Shown in pieces: positions 33,057-44,545 of a stretch of 64,000 nucleotides of DNA. Source of the DNA: Mesostigma viride (Eukaryota; Streptophyta; Mesostigmatophyceae; Mesostigmatales; Mesostigmataceae); NCBI GenBank assembly GCA_009746045.1, contig RPFO01000165.1, positions 1,348,046 through 1,412,045 on the forward strand. Direction: 5' to 3'. The first letter of the stretch is position 1; every line of letters begins with the position of its first letter. A program made the position numbers and the translations under genes. The notes under the pieces were generated by a model. That model saw only the letters and a list, made by a program, of their open reading frames with translations. It had not been told where the DNA came from and ran no database searches.

Positions 33057-33112
33057 GATTCCCGTCTGGCGCGTGATACGAAAGGTGCTTGGTTCGATTC
33101 CTGGCCGGAATC
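33057..33112 (+). other. tRNA-like B-box fold in the copia leader
   Basis: GATTCC at 33057 can pair with GGAATC ending at 33112. Between them lies GGTTCGATTCC, a perfect pol III B box. A second weaker B-box-like word, GGTTTGATTCC, overlaps the start. At 56 nt it is too short for a tRNA and lacks a D arm, so I do not call a tRNA gene. Confidence 0.25.
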
Positions 33113-33163
33113 TATTGGCAACGTTACCTTTTTTTCGGAGTTTTTTGCTGTTTTTTTGCTGGA

Positions 33164-34169
33164 ATGGCTTCCGGCACTCGCAGCCAGGTCGCTTCCGCGG
33201 GTCGCGCTGCTGGCAGTAACGATTTTGATGCCGATGACGCTGCCGGTCTGGCCGCTTTGACTGCATCATCCGTAACTCTTACCGATTCGGGTCTCCCAGG
33301 CGAAGTATTTTTTGACGCAGCAGCTGGGCTGGCTGCCCTGGCTTTGCACCCGCCAGGTGGTGACGAGGACGCCGCCCACGGTGCTCCCGACGGTGAGAAT
33401 CCGGCGGTTGACGGTGGTGGTTTGAGCCGCGGTACGGCGGGGGGGGCCCCGCCCGAGCCTCCTTTGTGGCTTGCAAGGAGCTTTTGAAGGATGTTCGTGG
33501 GGTCAAGGTTTTTACCGGCTCAGATTGGACGCTGTGGATCCCTTTTAAGGACCATTTCTTGGGCCTTGTTTCCCTTTATGCTGGCCTCCTTGGAGTGCTG
33601 GCAGGTGTTGTCCAGAACGTGCAACTGGATCGGCTCCTTTACGTTGCCTTGTTGGCCGTCGTCGATGGGCCTGCGCGTGCCTTGATGCAGACGCTCCCCC
33701 TGGATCGTCGCCTGGGCAGTCTGGCCATCACCAAGCTCATCCAGGTCTATGAGCATGGCAAGCTCACCAAGTCCATGCGTCTGGACTTGTGGAAACAAAT
33801 GGCCCAACTTCGTCAAACTGCTCGCGAGACTGTGGAGCCGTATGTGAACCGCTCGGAACTGCTGTACGCCAAGCTACAGGCTGCAGGCATTACGTTCCCA
33901 GTCGCTGCCTTCATTGCCAGCGTCCTCAGCGGTCTGCGCGCCGAGTACCGGCCCGCGCTAATCTCCCTCCGTCTTGACGAGGTCGAGACTGTTCCGGTCC
34001 TGCGGCAGCGCCTGATGGAAGTTGAAGATCTGCTGACGGGTGGCCTCCCGTCCCCTGCAGATTCTGGCTCTGCCTCCAACCACGCGTACCATACCCCTGG
34101 CCGGGGGCGTGGCCCACGGAATGGCGGTGCCCGCGGCAACGGCAACGGCAACAGCAACGGCACCGGAAG

Positions 34170-34251
<82 letters not shown>

Positions 34252-37200
34252 CACGGCAACGGCCGCGCCCACGGCAATGGCCACGGCAACGGCCACGGCC
34301 ATGGCGGTAGCAGCGGGGGGCGCGGCGGGCGCGGTGGTGGTCGCGGTGGTGGCGCAGGGGTCGGGCGTGGTCGCGGGCCGCCCTGCTCCGTCTGCGCCAA
34401 GCCTGGACATGACGCCGCCACCTGCTGGACTGCCCATCCCGCCCAGCGCCCTGCTCACCTCCGCGGTGACGGCGCCGGGCACGCCCATCACACCGACGCA
34501 GGCCTGCCTCCCTTGGAGACGACGTACGCGTTCCACGTGGGTCGAGGCCCTTTGTGTGCTTCCCTGCGCGCCAACCCTTTAGGTGCTTCCCTGCGCGACG
34601 GTGTGCAGCCTCACGGGCAGGCCTCGCTTCGTCCAGTGCACGGCCTTGCGCCTTCCCCGTCCCGCTCGGGCAGTCGTCTCTCGGCACCCCGCCCCAGCAC
34701 CTCCTCGGACTCGACGGCTGGTTCCTCAACCACCGCTCCTTCTGTGCTTCACACGGCCGCAACGGCCTCGGCTAGGTGTGCCCCGGAGTGGGTGGTTGAC
34801 ACGGGTGCCACGTACCACATGACGCCTCACCGGGCGGACTTTGGCGATGGATTTGATCCCGCCTTCCGGCTGCGCATCACCGGCTCGGGCGGCAATCTGC
34901 ATGCGGGCGGCAGGGGCCCTCTGCTTCTCCGGCTCGGCACCCCGGACGTGCACCTCGGCCCAGCTTTGTATGTCCCAGGCCTTCAGGCCCGCCTACTCTC
35001 GGTGAGCCAGCTCTTTAAAGCCGGCCATGATGTGGACTTTAAGCACCTGCGCCTCACTTTGGGGACCCGCACGTTCCCCCTCGTGGAGTGTGACGGCATT
35101 TACTTGCTCCGCGGGGTGGCGCCCCATGCCCTCGCCACATCAGCCGCCCCCGTGGACCTGATGCAGTGGCACCTGCGCCTCGGACACGCTGGCGCGGATC
35201 GTATTGCTCGGCTAGCCGCCGACCCCGCCTCAAACATGGTGACCCACGGTCCCAAGGCTCCCACGTGTCCTTCCTGCCCTGCCGGACACTTGCGGCGGAG
35301 CAGCTTTCCCCCCAGCACGACGCCACGCTGCGCGACCCCTCGCCATCGCCTGCACTGCGACCTGCTAGGTCCCATGCGGACCCCTGCCGTGTTGGGGGAC
35401 TGGCGGTATGTCCTGGGCATCACGGATGAAGCCACTCGTTTTCACTGGGTTTACTTCTTGAAGACGAAGGACGCTGCCGTTGGGAGCCTGCGTCACTTCC
35501 TGGCCACGGAGATCAAGCCGTTCCGGGCGTCCGCGGCCACGGCGCCTGTGGAGCTTCGCTCCGACCAAGACGCGGTTTTCACTGGCCAGGACTGGCGCGC
35601 CGTCTGCGCCGAGTATGGCGTGCGGCAAGAGTTCTCGTCCCCCTATACGCCGGAGCAGAACGGCGTGGCGGAGCGATTCTGGGGCGTCGCAGTTAGCATG
35701 ACCAGGAGCATGCTGGCGCATGCTGGCCTCGGCAAGGAGTTCTGGGCTCTAGCCTTTGCATGCGCCATCTACATCATCAACAGGCTGCCCTGCCGCAGCA
35801 ACCCGGAGCACGCAACGCCCTACTTCCTCATGTATGGGCGCCCTGCGGATTTATCCGGCATGCGTGTGTTTGGCTGCCCCTCCCACGTCTTGGTTGAGGG
35901 GGCAGCCCGTGAGAAGTTTGATTCTCGCGCTGAGGATGGCCTCTTCGTGGGATACAAGCTTGACTCCCCGGCCTACCTCGTATGGGTGCCCGACAAGGCG
36001 ACGGGCGGCGGGCGTGTCATCGAGCGCAAGCACGTGCAGTTCGACGAGACGTGGCGCAACCGGGCCCCGCAGGCTGCGCAGTGGCTCCCGGCGGCCCCCT
36101 TTGCGGAGGCCGACCTCTTTCCCGCCGACATGCTGACTCCTGCCCCTTTGCAGTTACCCTCTGCCTCTGCCGAGGACTCTGGGGGGCCGGCAACGCCCTC
36201 CACTGCCTTGCCCGCAGGCCGTGAGGACAGCTATGTCAGCATCGGGGGGACTCCTGAGCGTTTCGTTCTCCCCCCGGCCGCCGCTGCGGCCATCCAGGCA
36301 CTTGTGCGGAACGGCCATGCTCCGACGGCTCCGGCTCCTGCCTCGGCGCCGACATCTTACCTCACCGTGTCAGATGCTCGACAGCATGCCCCTCTGTTGC
36401 GCGGACAGGCCTCTGGCCACTCGCGTTCTGCGGCGTCATATGAACACGCCGGGGCGGGGATGCCTCCGCCGCATTTGAGTACCTCGGTTGACCTGGAGAG
36501 CACGGCTGACAGCACCGGCTATTCTCCTCCGGCGTCCCCTGGTGCCTCTGCAGGTCTCCTCCCCGTGTGGGGTTCCCGTGGTGCTGCCTTGTGTGGCGAC
36601 CTTTCTCATGGCAGTAACACCCCCGCTCCCCCTGGTTTCGGGGGCGATGATGTATTGGATGACGCACTTTCTTCCTGGCCGGATCAACCTGTCACCAAGG
36701 CTGCACGGATCCACGCGCATCACTCACTTGTCGCTGACCTGTGCTTCGCTGCTGCTTTTCATAGCCAGCCTGCGTCCGTGCCCTCCTCTCCCGCTGCCGC
36801 CCTTGCCTTGCCGGAATGGCGCACGGCCATGGAGAGTGAGCTGGCCAGCCTCCAGGAGCACCAGGTTTACGAGCTTCTGCATATGCGTGATCTTCCGCGC
36901 GGTGCCAAGCTCCTACCCACCAAGTGGGTCTTCGCCCAGAAAGCTGATGGGCGGTGCAAGGCCCGGTTTGTGTGCAAGGGGTTTGCACAGCGCGAGGGCA
37001 TTGATTTCGGTGAGACTTTTGCTCCCACCGTCCGTGCTGCCACCGTGCGCCTGGGCTTGGCTCGTGCTGGCACTGCTGGCCACCCCATCCGGCAGCTGGA
37101 TGTCCGCACCGCGTTCCTCTATGCTGAGTTGGAGGAGGACGTGTATGTCCTTCCCCCCAAGGGCTTTGAGGAGCGCGACCCCACTGGCCAAACGTACCTC

Positions 37201-38288
37201 TGGCGCCTCCGGCGGAGCCTCTATGGGCTCAAACAGGCGCCCCGGAACTGGCACCACACGCTCCGGGACTACCTCATCCATGAGACTGGCGCTGTCCAGA
37301 GCACCACGGACACGTGTCTGTTCCTGTATGTTGGTGGTTTTGCCTTCGTCCATGTCGACGATCTCCTGGTCTCCCACTCCTCGGCGGAGTGGCTATCGCA
37401 GTGGACCCAACGGGTGTCCCAGCGCTTCCAGATCACCGAGACGGATGCCCCCTCCCTCTTTCTGGGGGTCTCCCTGGTCCTCGACCCGCCGGCGCGCACA
37501 GTTTTTCTGCACCAAGGCCCGTATCTGGAGGCCCTCGCTGAGCGCTTTGGGGTCTCCCCACGGGCGGTGAAGACGCCCGTCGTCCCCAACACCCCCCGTG
37601 GTGAGGGGGGGCTTCTCAACGCGGACGACACTCGCGTCTACCAAGCGATCACCGGGGCACTCCTGTATGCGATGGGATGCACTCGGCCTGACCTGGCATT
37701 CGCAGTCAACCTGCTGACTCAGAATATGAAAAACCCTACTGTAAGCGACCTTGGGCTGGCACGCCGGGTGCTTCAGTACGCGGTACACACCAAGGACCTG
37801 GGTCTGTCCTACTCGGGGCAGGGGGGGCTGGTGGCCTACTCGGATGCCGACTGGGCAAACGATCCTGTGGACCGCAAGTCAATCACTGGCAACGTGGTCA
37901 TGTACCGCGGTGCTGCGGTGGAGTGGACCAGTCGCAAGCAGCCCACTCCAGCCCTGTCCACCTGTGAGGCCGAGTACATGGCCCTGTGCGGTGTCACGCA
38001 GCAGGTGGTCCCCTTCTCACCATCACCAAGGAGTTGGGTGACCCGGCCTCAGGGCCAATTCAGGTGTTTTGCGACAACACTGGTGCTGTGGCTCTGTCAC
38101 GAGACCCTGTTCACCCTCGGCGTACCAAGCACATCGACGTCAAGTACCACTACATTCGCGCGAAGGTCGCGGATGGCACCGTTCAGGTGTCTCACCTTCC
38201 TGGGGCAGCGATGATCGCCGACATGCTCACCAAGGCACTACCTGAGCCACGTTTTGTGGAGCTCAGACACAAGTTGTTGGGTATTTGA
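33164..38288 (+). CDS. Copia Gag-Pol polyprotein (two -1 frame breaks)
   Basis: Starts at ATG 33164 (MASGTRSQVASAGRAAG). A -1 shift at an eight-G run (33439-33446) enters the main frame, open from before 33466 to 38214. Domains by position: Gag; an (NG)n tract from GGCAAC hexamers at 34135-34300; zinc knuckle CSVCAKPGHDAATC (34384, CX2CX4HX4C); protease DTGA (34798); pre-integrase WHLRLGHAG (35167); integrase with Asp (HCDLLGP), Asp (SDQDAVF) and Glu (EQNGVAERF); RT from TKWVFAQKADG to FAFVHVDDLLV; RNase H from YSDADWAND to TCEAEYMAL. A second -1 break near 38010 (CCCC) moves the end, FCDNTGAVALSRDPVH...MLTKALPEPRFVELRHKLLGI, into the next frame, ending TGA. Either sequencing indels or a recently inactivated copy. 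Confidence 0.93.
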
Positions 38289-38429
38289 GTTACTGGCAAT
38301 TAGTGATGAGACAACATAAGGACACACTTGCTAGCCTGTGACACTGGTCCCATACTACAGTTCTTTTAGTGAACATTTGTTCTGGCTTGCTTGAGTTTGT
38401 TTTCCGGCCTGTGTGCCGAGTAAGGGGGG

Positions 38430-38860
38430 TGTCAGAAGTATCGACACACCTGCCTGAAACTAGTACTTATAGTTTAGTGCTAGCTCTGGACTACATGACG
38501 GGCATGTGCCGCATGTTTAAGTTCTGTTCCATAAGTGACCCAGTCATTCTGTGACTGACCTTGAACTTTGGTTGTGAATGGTTGGCTTGAGATCACGTTA
38601 TGATTGTAACTGCCACACAGTCAGAAAAGACCCAGTTTGGTGTGGCCACGTTGTAGGTAGATCATAACTGCTACCCAGTAGCTGAGCCTGGAATTGTTTA
38701 AAAGGCGAAGCTACGCACCTTGTTTGCTCTCTCAGTACCTCACACCTCACACACTCCTGTGGTGGAACTAGCAGCCGGCCAGCTGCCGACTGAGACTTAT
38801 TTTTATCTGAGTGAAATAAAGTAAAACTTTGTGGCAAACATTGTTTTCTCACTCCTAACA
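38430..38860 (+). repeat. 3' LTR of the copia element
   Basis: 431 bp, identical to the 5' LTR except for one missing G. Preceded by the polypurine tract. Confidence 0.97.
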
Positions 38861-38865
38861 GTAAC

Positions 38866-40650
38866 AACGTTAAGGCAGGCCAGGCGCAGGCACGTAAAAA
38901 CACGGGCGACGGGCCATGGGCCACGGGCCACGCGTCGGCCGTCGGCCCAGCCATTCCTGCATTTTAGGAACGTTGCCGGGCACAAAATTCAAATTCTGGT
39001 GCGGCATGGCTGCGGCAGCTACCTGGCCCGGGCTGGCCGACGTTGGCATGGACGACTGTCAAGAAAGAGTTCATCTCGCTTGGGTAAGCTGCGGTTGTTT
39101 CGTCTGGGCGCTCTTCCCATTTTATTGCTAACGGGTCGATTTACTTACCCAACGTTTCCATCCAGGGCAGAAATGCCAGCGACTTTTCAGTCGGCCACTT
39201 CCATTTTTTACCCACTTCGAGTCGTAACGTCATCCAAGGAATACTTTACCCTCTGTATTCCGGCCTGTCTCCTTCTATTTCGCAGGAACCCTTCGCTTCT
39301 GGTTGGCGTTCCTGCACTGCAGGCAGGCTGCAGTCTCTACCGCTGCATTTTTTTGTAAGTACTTCGGTTGGGAATCGTCTAACGTTTTTCCATCGACTGT
39401 CCTGCTTCCAAGCCAGGCCGCGTCTCTACACTGTGTTTCCGTCAGCAACGGGATGGAGGTCCGGTTTTTCATGATCGGCAACCGTTTTGGTCACGTCATT
39501 TTCAGCAACACGCAACTGCCTCTGCCTTACACGCTGCGCTTTGTCGTCCTTCCGTCGGTTCGGGAAAGCTTCTTACGTCTTTCCATTACATCATTACCGT
39601 CCAGGTAGTTTCTTACCATTTGCTTTCGGTCGGCAACGGGTCGGGAGCATATACAGTGGGTCATTATCCGCAATGCAGCTTCCCCCCTGTTTTCCCCACA
39701 GGCTCTCCCTGTATTTCCTTGGGGAACATCTTTGGATTAGCTCCCGTGCATCAAACGTGCATCAAGAACACATTTTTAAGGGAGACTTTGGCTGTTCGTG
39801 GGATGGGAAGCACTACTGTGCCCATGTTTTCCACTGCTTGATCTTGACTGCATACCCCACGCACCTGTCACCCACCTGACTTTTGCTAGTAGTTGCTGGA
39901 TTTTTTCTTATAGCAGGTGCTGCGTGCTGGTGATTGACATTACGGTCGCCATTGCTTGCCAGTAATTCAAAGTTGCTTGAAATGGTCAGCATCACGGCCA
40001 AGTCTACGTTCAGATCCTGCTTGGAATTTGTGGCGGGCGTTTTCTGTATTGGATGAACGCCAGTTTTTGTGACAGTGTGATTGTGTATAGGAACAAGTTT
40101 GAAGCAACAGCACACGTAGCATATTCATACTCATATACATGCGCTTAATGTGAACGATGTAGCCTAGGGCGAAGAGCGTTGGTTTACACGACGACGTATT
40201 CAAAGTATAACTTCTGTAAACAAGTATCCATCTGCGTGTTTTAATTCATTTTGGCAGCCATGCATGTGCACAAGAGTACCAATTAATTATTCCTACACTA
40301 GGGGTCGATGTATTTAGCATTCACTTTGGCATTTACTGCGTCAATGCCATTACTCCGTGGCTCCCCAATGGGACATGTACTGTGTCTTGTTGTGTTGACA
40401 GCGTGTAATAAGTGTTGCAACGAACTAGGTAAGGGCTAATGGACTAAACTGTGAGGGGCAGCACATTGATTGCCGCATCGAAGCCAAGAATCATTTAGCA
40501 CTCGCAGTTAGGTATCGCCATGATGCAGAGAAATTGTTGTGGCCTGACCACTTGAGGCAGTGAGACAAGGTTGGATGCCCTCCCAATCAGTGTATAGGGG
40601 TTGAAGGTTGTTTTATTGCCACCCATGTGACGCAATATACGTGTGCTTGA
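38866..40650. other. No gene recognised
   Basis: Ordinary-looking DNA with several medium ORFs on both strands (for example 39487-39879), none with a family I know. It could contain exons of an unknown gene. No repeats of note. Confidence 0.45.
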
Positions 40651-41776
40651 TGAGTGGATGGATGGATGGATGGATGGATGGATGGATGGATGGATGGATG
40701 GATGGATGGATGGATGGATGGATGGATGGATGGATGGATGGATGGATGGATGGATGGATGGATGGATGGATGGATGGATGCATGGATGCATGGATGCATG
40801 GATGCATGGATGCATGGATGCATGGATGCATGGATGCATGGATGCATGGATGCATGGATGCATGGATGCATGGATGCATGGATGCATGGATGCATGGATG
40901 CATGGATGCATGGATGCATGGATGCATGGATGCATGGATGCATGGATGCATGCATGGATGCATGGATGCATGCATGGATGCATGGATGCATGGATGCATG
41001 GATGCATGGATGCATGGATGCATGGATGCATGGATCGATGGATGCATGGATGCATGGATGCATGGATGCATGCATGGATGCATGGATGCATGGATGCATG
41101 GATGCATGGATGCATGGATGCATGGATGCATGGATGCATGGATGCATGGATGCATGGATGCATGGATGCATGGATGCATGGATGCATGGATGCATGGATG
41201 CATGGATGCATGGATGCATGGATGCATGGATGCATGGATGCATGGATGCATGGATGCATGGATGCATGGATGCATGGATGCATGGATGCATGGATGCATG
41301 GATGCATGGATGCATGGATGCATGGATGCATGGATGCATGGATGCATGGATGCATGGATGCATGGATGCATGGATGCATGGATGCATGGATGCATGGATG
41401 CATGGATGCATGGATGCATGGATGCATGGATGCATGGATGCATGGATGCATGGATGCATGGATGCATGGATGCATGGATGCATGGATGCATGGATGCATG
41501 GATGCATGGATGCATGGATGCATGGATGCATGGATGCATGGATGCATGGATGGATGGATGGATGGATGGATGGATGGATGGATGGATGGATGGATGGATG
41601 GATGGATGGATGGATGGATGGATGGATGGATGGATGGATGGATGGATGGATGGATGGATGGATGGATGGATGGATGCATGGATGGATGCATGGATGGATG
41701 CATGGATGCATGGATGCATGGATGCATGGATGCATGGATGCATGGATGCATGGATGCATGGATGCATGGATGCATG
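40651..41776. repeat. GGAT / GCATGGAT compound microsatellite, 1.1 kb
   Basis: Four blocks: (GGAT)n 40651-40780; an 8-bp unit (GCATGGAT)n, about 95 copies, 40781-41545; (GGAT)n 41546-41674; mixed and then (GCATGGAT)n to 41776. A few slips (GCATGCATGG near 40950 and 40972, GATCGATGG at 41034). All reading frames are open because neither unit contains a stop; the [16 protein letters not shown] ORFs of up to 430 codons are not genes. Confidence 0.97.
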
Positions 41777-42165
41777 TTCTTAGGCTTGCTCAACACGATA
41801 AATCATGTAGTCTGTTTCTCTGATGAAGACATTGGTTGGCAGTCGTATCAATAGTGTTGCCTGCAATTTTCCCAGACCGGATACGCCTGTATGGTTGGCG
41901 ATTACTGTTACTAGCATTTCTTCTTAGAGCCCGGGAGTCATGTTGAGATCAAGGTGACTAATGTGACATTGCTTTCTCTTTGCTAATGTTACTAGGGTTG
42001 TGGTGCCGGGATGCTGCATGTTGCTAACTGAGAAAAGCAGGATTCGTCCTTCAGAAAGAGACTAATATGACAGCAGGTATTATCTAGCACATCATCGTTC
42101 CCTTAGTGAACTCGTTGCATGTATACATCCTGCTTCCACGCTTGCTTCCTTGCTTTTGGTTGCTG
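41777..42165. other. No gene recognised
   Basis: Spacer between the compound microsatellite and the hAT element; nothing identifiable. Confidence 0.5.
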
Positions 42166-42173
42166 GCTGGCCG

Positions 42174-43422
42174 CAGTGATGCGCCATACGCCGTATTTAG
42201 CGTATTATGCGCGATACGCAAGCGGCGCGTACGAAAATGGGGTACTTTTATACGCAACGCTTATTTTTGCGCATTTTTGCGTATTTTCGCGTATTTTTTG
42301 GCATATTTTAGGCTTACGAGGTGGGTGCATTTGCTTGCCTAGACTGCGGCGCGCCGACCTGTAGTAGGATCAAATAATTGCGTGATGAGCTAGCTAGTGT
42401 ATAATGCAAGAAAGCGTTCGAATCGTGACTTGTGAAGGCGGGAATGTGAAGGCGGGAAGGCTGAAGACTAAAGACAACAGGTGACAAGGTTTCTTTGTCT
42501 GCCAGCAACATCAGTGCGTAGCATATCGACATCCAGGCATGGCTGACGCGAGTGAGGAGTCAATGGAACACAATGATGATGTGCGGCCCGATGAAGAAGA
42601 GGCCGCATCCGAAACTGTCTGGACATACATTAGCAAAGAGCGCATCCTCAAGAACGGGCTGCAGACAAATAACTACTTCATGGAGTGCTCACTCTGCCAG
42701 GCAAAGTTCAGTGGTTCTTCTACCCGAGCAAGGTGCCATATCCTGGGCGGCTCGTACGCAAAGGACGCAAAAGTGTGCCCTTGCAAGAAGCCGCCGCCGG
42801 TACTCCGTTACAAGATGCTGATTGAGCAGGCGGAGAAGGATAGCACTGCCAAGAAACGGAAGGCGACTAGTGACGCCAAGAAGCAGGCTGATGTGCGGGC
42901 GGCGTTTCAGCATGTCTTATTTTCAGATGGCACAATGTTCTTATCACTTCTATATTTGGAAGCTTGGCAGTCGGCCAAGCTCTCTTTAAGTACTATATTT
43001 GGAAGACAGTTCTCTGCCGCTTCAATGTATAGAGTGCATTCATATCTCGAGTTCTACAAATTTATTATCCTTTCCAGTGAGTTGTGAATTGATACGTACT
43101 GGTATTGATACTGAGTTGCATGTTGTCTCGATTTTGAAGAGAAACTATCAAGTTAGACCGTTAGAAACTATGCTTGTATTTCTAGGTAGTGATGACAATG
43201 CCAAGGTCATGCTATATATGTCATGTATAGCCAAAAGGTATGGCAAAAACACCAGCAGACCATGCTTGGTTGCTCAGAATGTTGAAAACCCCTCAAAACC
43301 ATGCCAAAAAAGGGGTTTTCAACAGTTAGCGTACGATTAGCGTATAATACATTATACACCGCGTATTATACATTATACACCTGGGGCCGCGTACGACGCG
43401 TATCGCGTATGGCCCATCACTG
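42174..43422 (+). mobile_element. hAT-family DNA transposon, internally reduced
   Basis: 1,249 bp. Ends CAGTGATGCGCCATACGC and its complement (one mismatch in 18), flanked by a perfect 8-bp duplication GCTGGCCG (42166-42173 and 43423-43430), the hAT signature. Subterminal regions are full of GCGTATT/GCGATACG words, likely transposase-binding sites. The internal ORF carries only a BED zinc finger; there is no room for the catalytic and dimerisation domains of a complete transposase, so it must rely on another copy. Confidence 0.92.
42539..43087 (+). CDS. BED zinc-finger protein, truncated hAT transposase
   Basis: 182 codons from ATG (MADASEESMEHNDDVRPDEE), 365 bp inside the left end of the element. 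An acidic leader is followed by a BED-type finger at about residues 20-85: WTYISKERIL...CSLCQAKFSGSSTRARCHILGG...CPCKKPP, with the paired Cys (CSLC), the His, and a Cys in place of a second His as in many plant-type hAT fingers. A basic stretch (KKRKATSDAKKQADVRAAF) may act in nuclear import. After RAAFQ the sequence no longer looks like transposase, marking a deletion junction. BED domains bind DNA, so the product might still bind hAT ends and act as a repressor; that is inference. Confidence 0.75.
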   Translation: MADASEESMEHNDDVRPDEEEAASETVWTYISKERILKNGLQTNNYFMECSLCQAKFSGSSTRARCHILGGSYAKDAKVCPCKKPPPVLRYKMLIEQAEKDSTAKKRKATSDAKKQADVRAAFQHVLFSDGTMFLSLLYLEAWQSAKLSLSTIFGRQFSAASMYRVHSYLEFYKFIILSSEL

Positions 43423-43640
43423 GCTGGCCGGCCGGCTGGTTGGCGTGTATTGCTTGTTCCCATAAACATTTGTATACGTACACGCACGCTCATGTTGTCA
43501 TGCACGCACAAGACCGCACCAAAGCAACCAACCAATGTAACGAGCTCCCATATCCCATGGTCATGGCTCCCCACCCTACCCAACAGCTGCACCTCATGCC
43601 CACTGCTTACACCATGGTTGTCATGCCAAACTGCTGCCAT

Positions 43641-43759
43641 GGCCGTCATGGCTGTCGTGGCTGTCGTGGCTGTCGTGGCTGTCGTGGCTGTCGTGGCTGT
43701 CGTGGCTGTCGTGGCTGTCGTGGCTGTCGTGGCTGTCGTGGCTGTCATGGCCGTCCTGG
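43641..43759. repeat. 9-bp minisatellite (TGGCTGTCG)n
   Basis: About a dozen units GTGGCTGTC with ATGGCCGTC variants at both ends. The complementary unit differs by one base from the array at 47252 (ACGACAGCC against ATGACAGCC), and the arrays face opposite ways. ORFs inside are artefacts. Confidence 0.93.
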
Positions 43760-44206
43760 CAATTGCCAGGGGAACTCGGTGAGTGCCAGTTCAAGATGCT
43801 CGAGGGCAAGTGGGCTAGGGCGTTTGGCAATGCGCACGCAGGTGCATGCCGGACACTTGTTCTTTGTAACGTAGTACAGGCAGTGCAGACGGGCTGGACA
43901 TGCAAATACTTGCTGTCCTTAGCAAGTGGCCAGCCCAAGCAAGATGCACATGCATGCAACCCATCGCTGTGTGTAATGTCTTGTATCCACACTCCGTAGG
44001 TACCTGGCATGCACATGGTCTGAACTTGCAGAATTTCACTCCAACAACATGTGGCTGGCAGCAAGCATTGAGGTAACTGCAACTGTAAATCTGTAATGAC
44101 TAATCTCACGCATCCAGGAATAGTTGTCTCCATTATTGTATGGGAGGGAGGGGTAGGGTTGATAGGGATTCTACTTGGTAGGGTTGAGAGAGCACGAACG
44201 TGAAAA
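43760..44206. other. No gene recognised
   Basis: Spacer between the minisatellite and an interspersed repeat; short ORFs only. Confidence 0.45.
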
Positions 44207-44320
44207 GATCAAGGAGACAACCAGCGCAGGCCAGAAATCGGGAGAATCCGGTCCATGGTAGCTCGAGCCTGCCGTTATCTTTTCCGCGTTTTCGAGTCGT
44301 TCAGGATGATGAATATGAAG
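44207..44320 (+). repeat. Interspersed repeat R2, partial copy
   Basis: Begins GATCAAGGAGACAACCAGCG and ends TCGTTCAGGATGATGAA. It matches the first 110 bp of the copies at 61702 (plus) and 45864 (minus). Confidence 0.85.
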
Positions 44321-44483
44321 TGAGACAACTATGCCTGGACGCATGGCGATCCAACGCCGTGGAAGGACTAGGGTAGTTGTCTGATAGGAAAGACGCGAAG
44401 GCCGCGGAAGCCGCGTGGCTATCTCTAGGAAGACCTGCATGGAGGGAGCTAGACAGAGGGTAGCGAGAAATGTTGATGGGGAA

Positions 44484-44508
44484 AACACACACACACATGC
44501 ACACACAC

Positions 44509-44540
<32 letters not shown>

Positions 44541-44545
44541 CACCA
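44484..44545. repeat. (CA)n microsatellite
   Basis: About 62 bp of CA repeat with three or four interruptions, followed by A-rich purine DNA to about 44780 and a short (TTAA)n stretch. Confidence 0.9.

Larger units (their letters stand above)
32487..38860 (+). mobile_element. Complete Ty1/copia LTR retrotransposon
   Basis: 6,374 bp with TG...CA LTRs at both ends and a perfect 5-bp target duplication GTAAC (32482-32486 and 38861-38865). A primer-binding site TGGCATCGGAG follows the left LTR directly (like the TGGTATCAGAG initiator-Met type of copia), and a polypurine tract AAGGGGGG precedes the right LTR. The order protease, integrase, RT, RNase H defines copia. LTR near-identity means very recent insertion. 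Two -1 frame breaks, both at homopolymers, interrupt the polyprotein in this sequence. Confidence 0.97.

Noticed and set aside
33926-34582. Antisense Arg/Cys- or Pro/Leu-rich and Ala/Thr-rich ORFs over the copia Gag
   Set aside because: Shadows of the GGCAAC hexamer tract in the real Gag frame.
40495-41854. ORFs of about 390-430 codons ([16 protein letters not shown])
   Set aside because: Pure translation of GGAT/GCATGGAT repeats in all reading frames.
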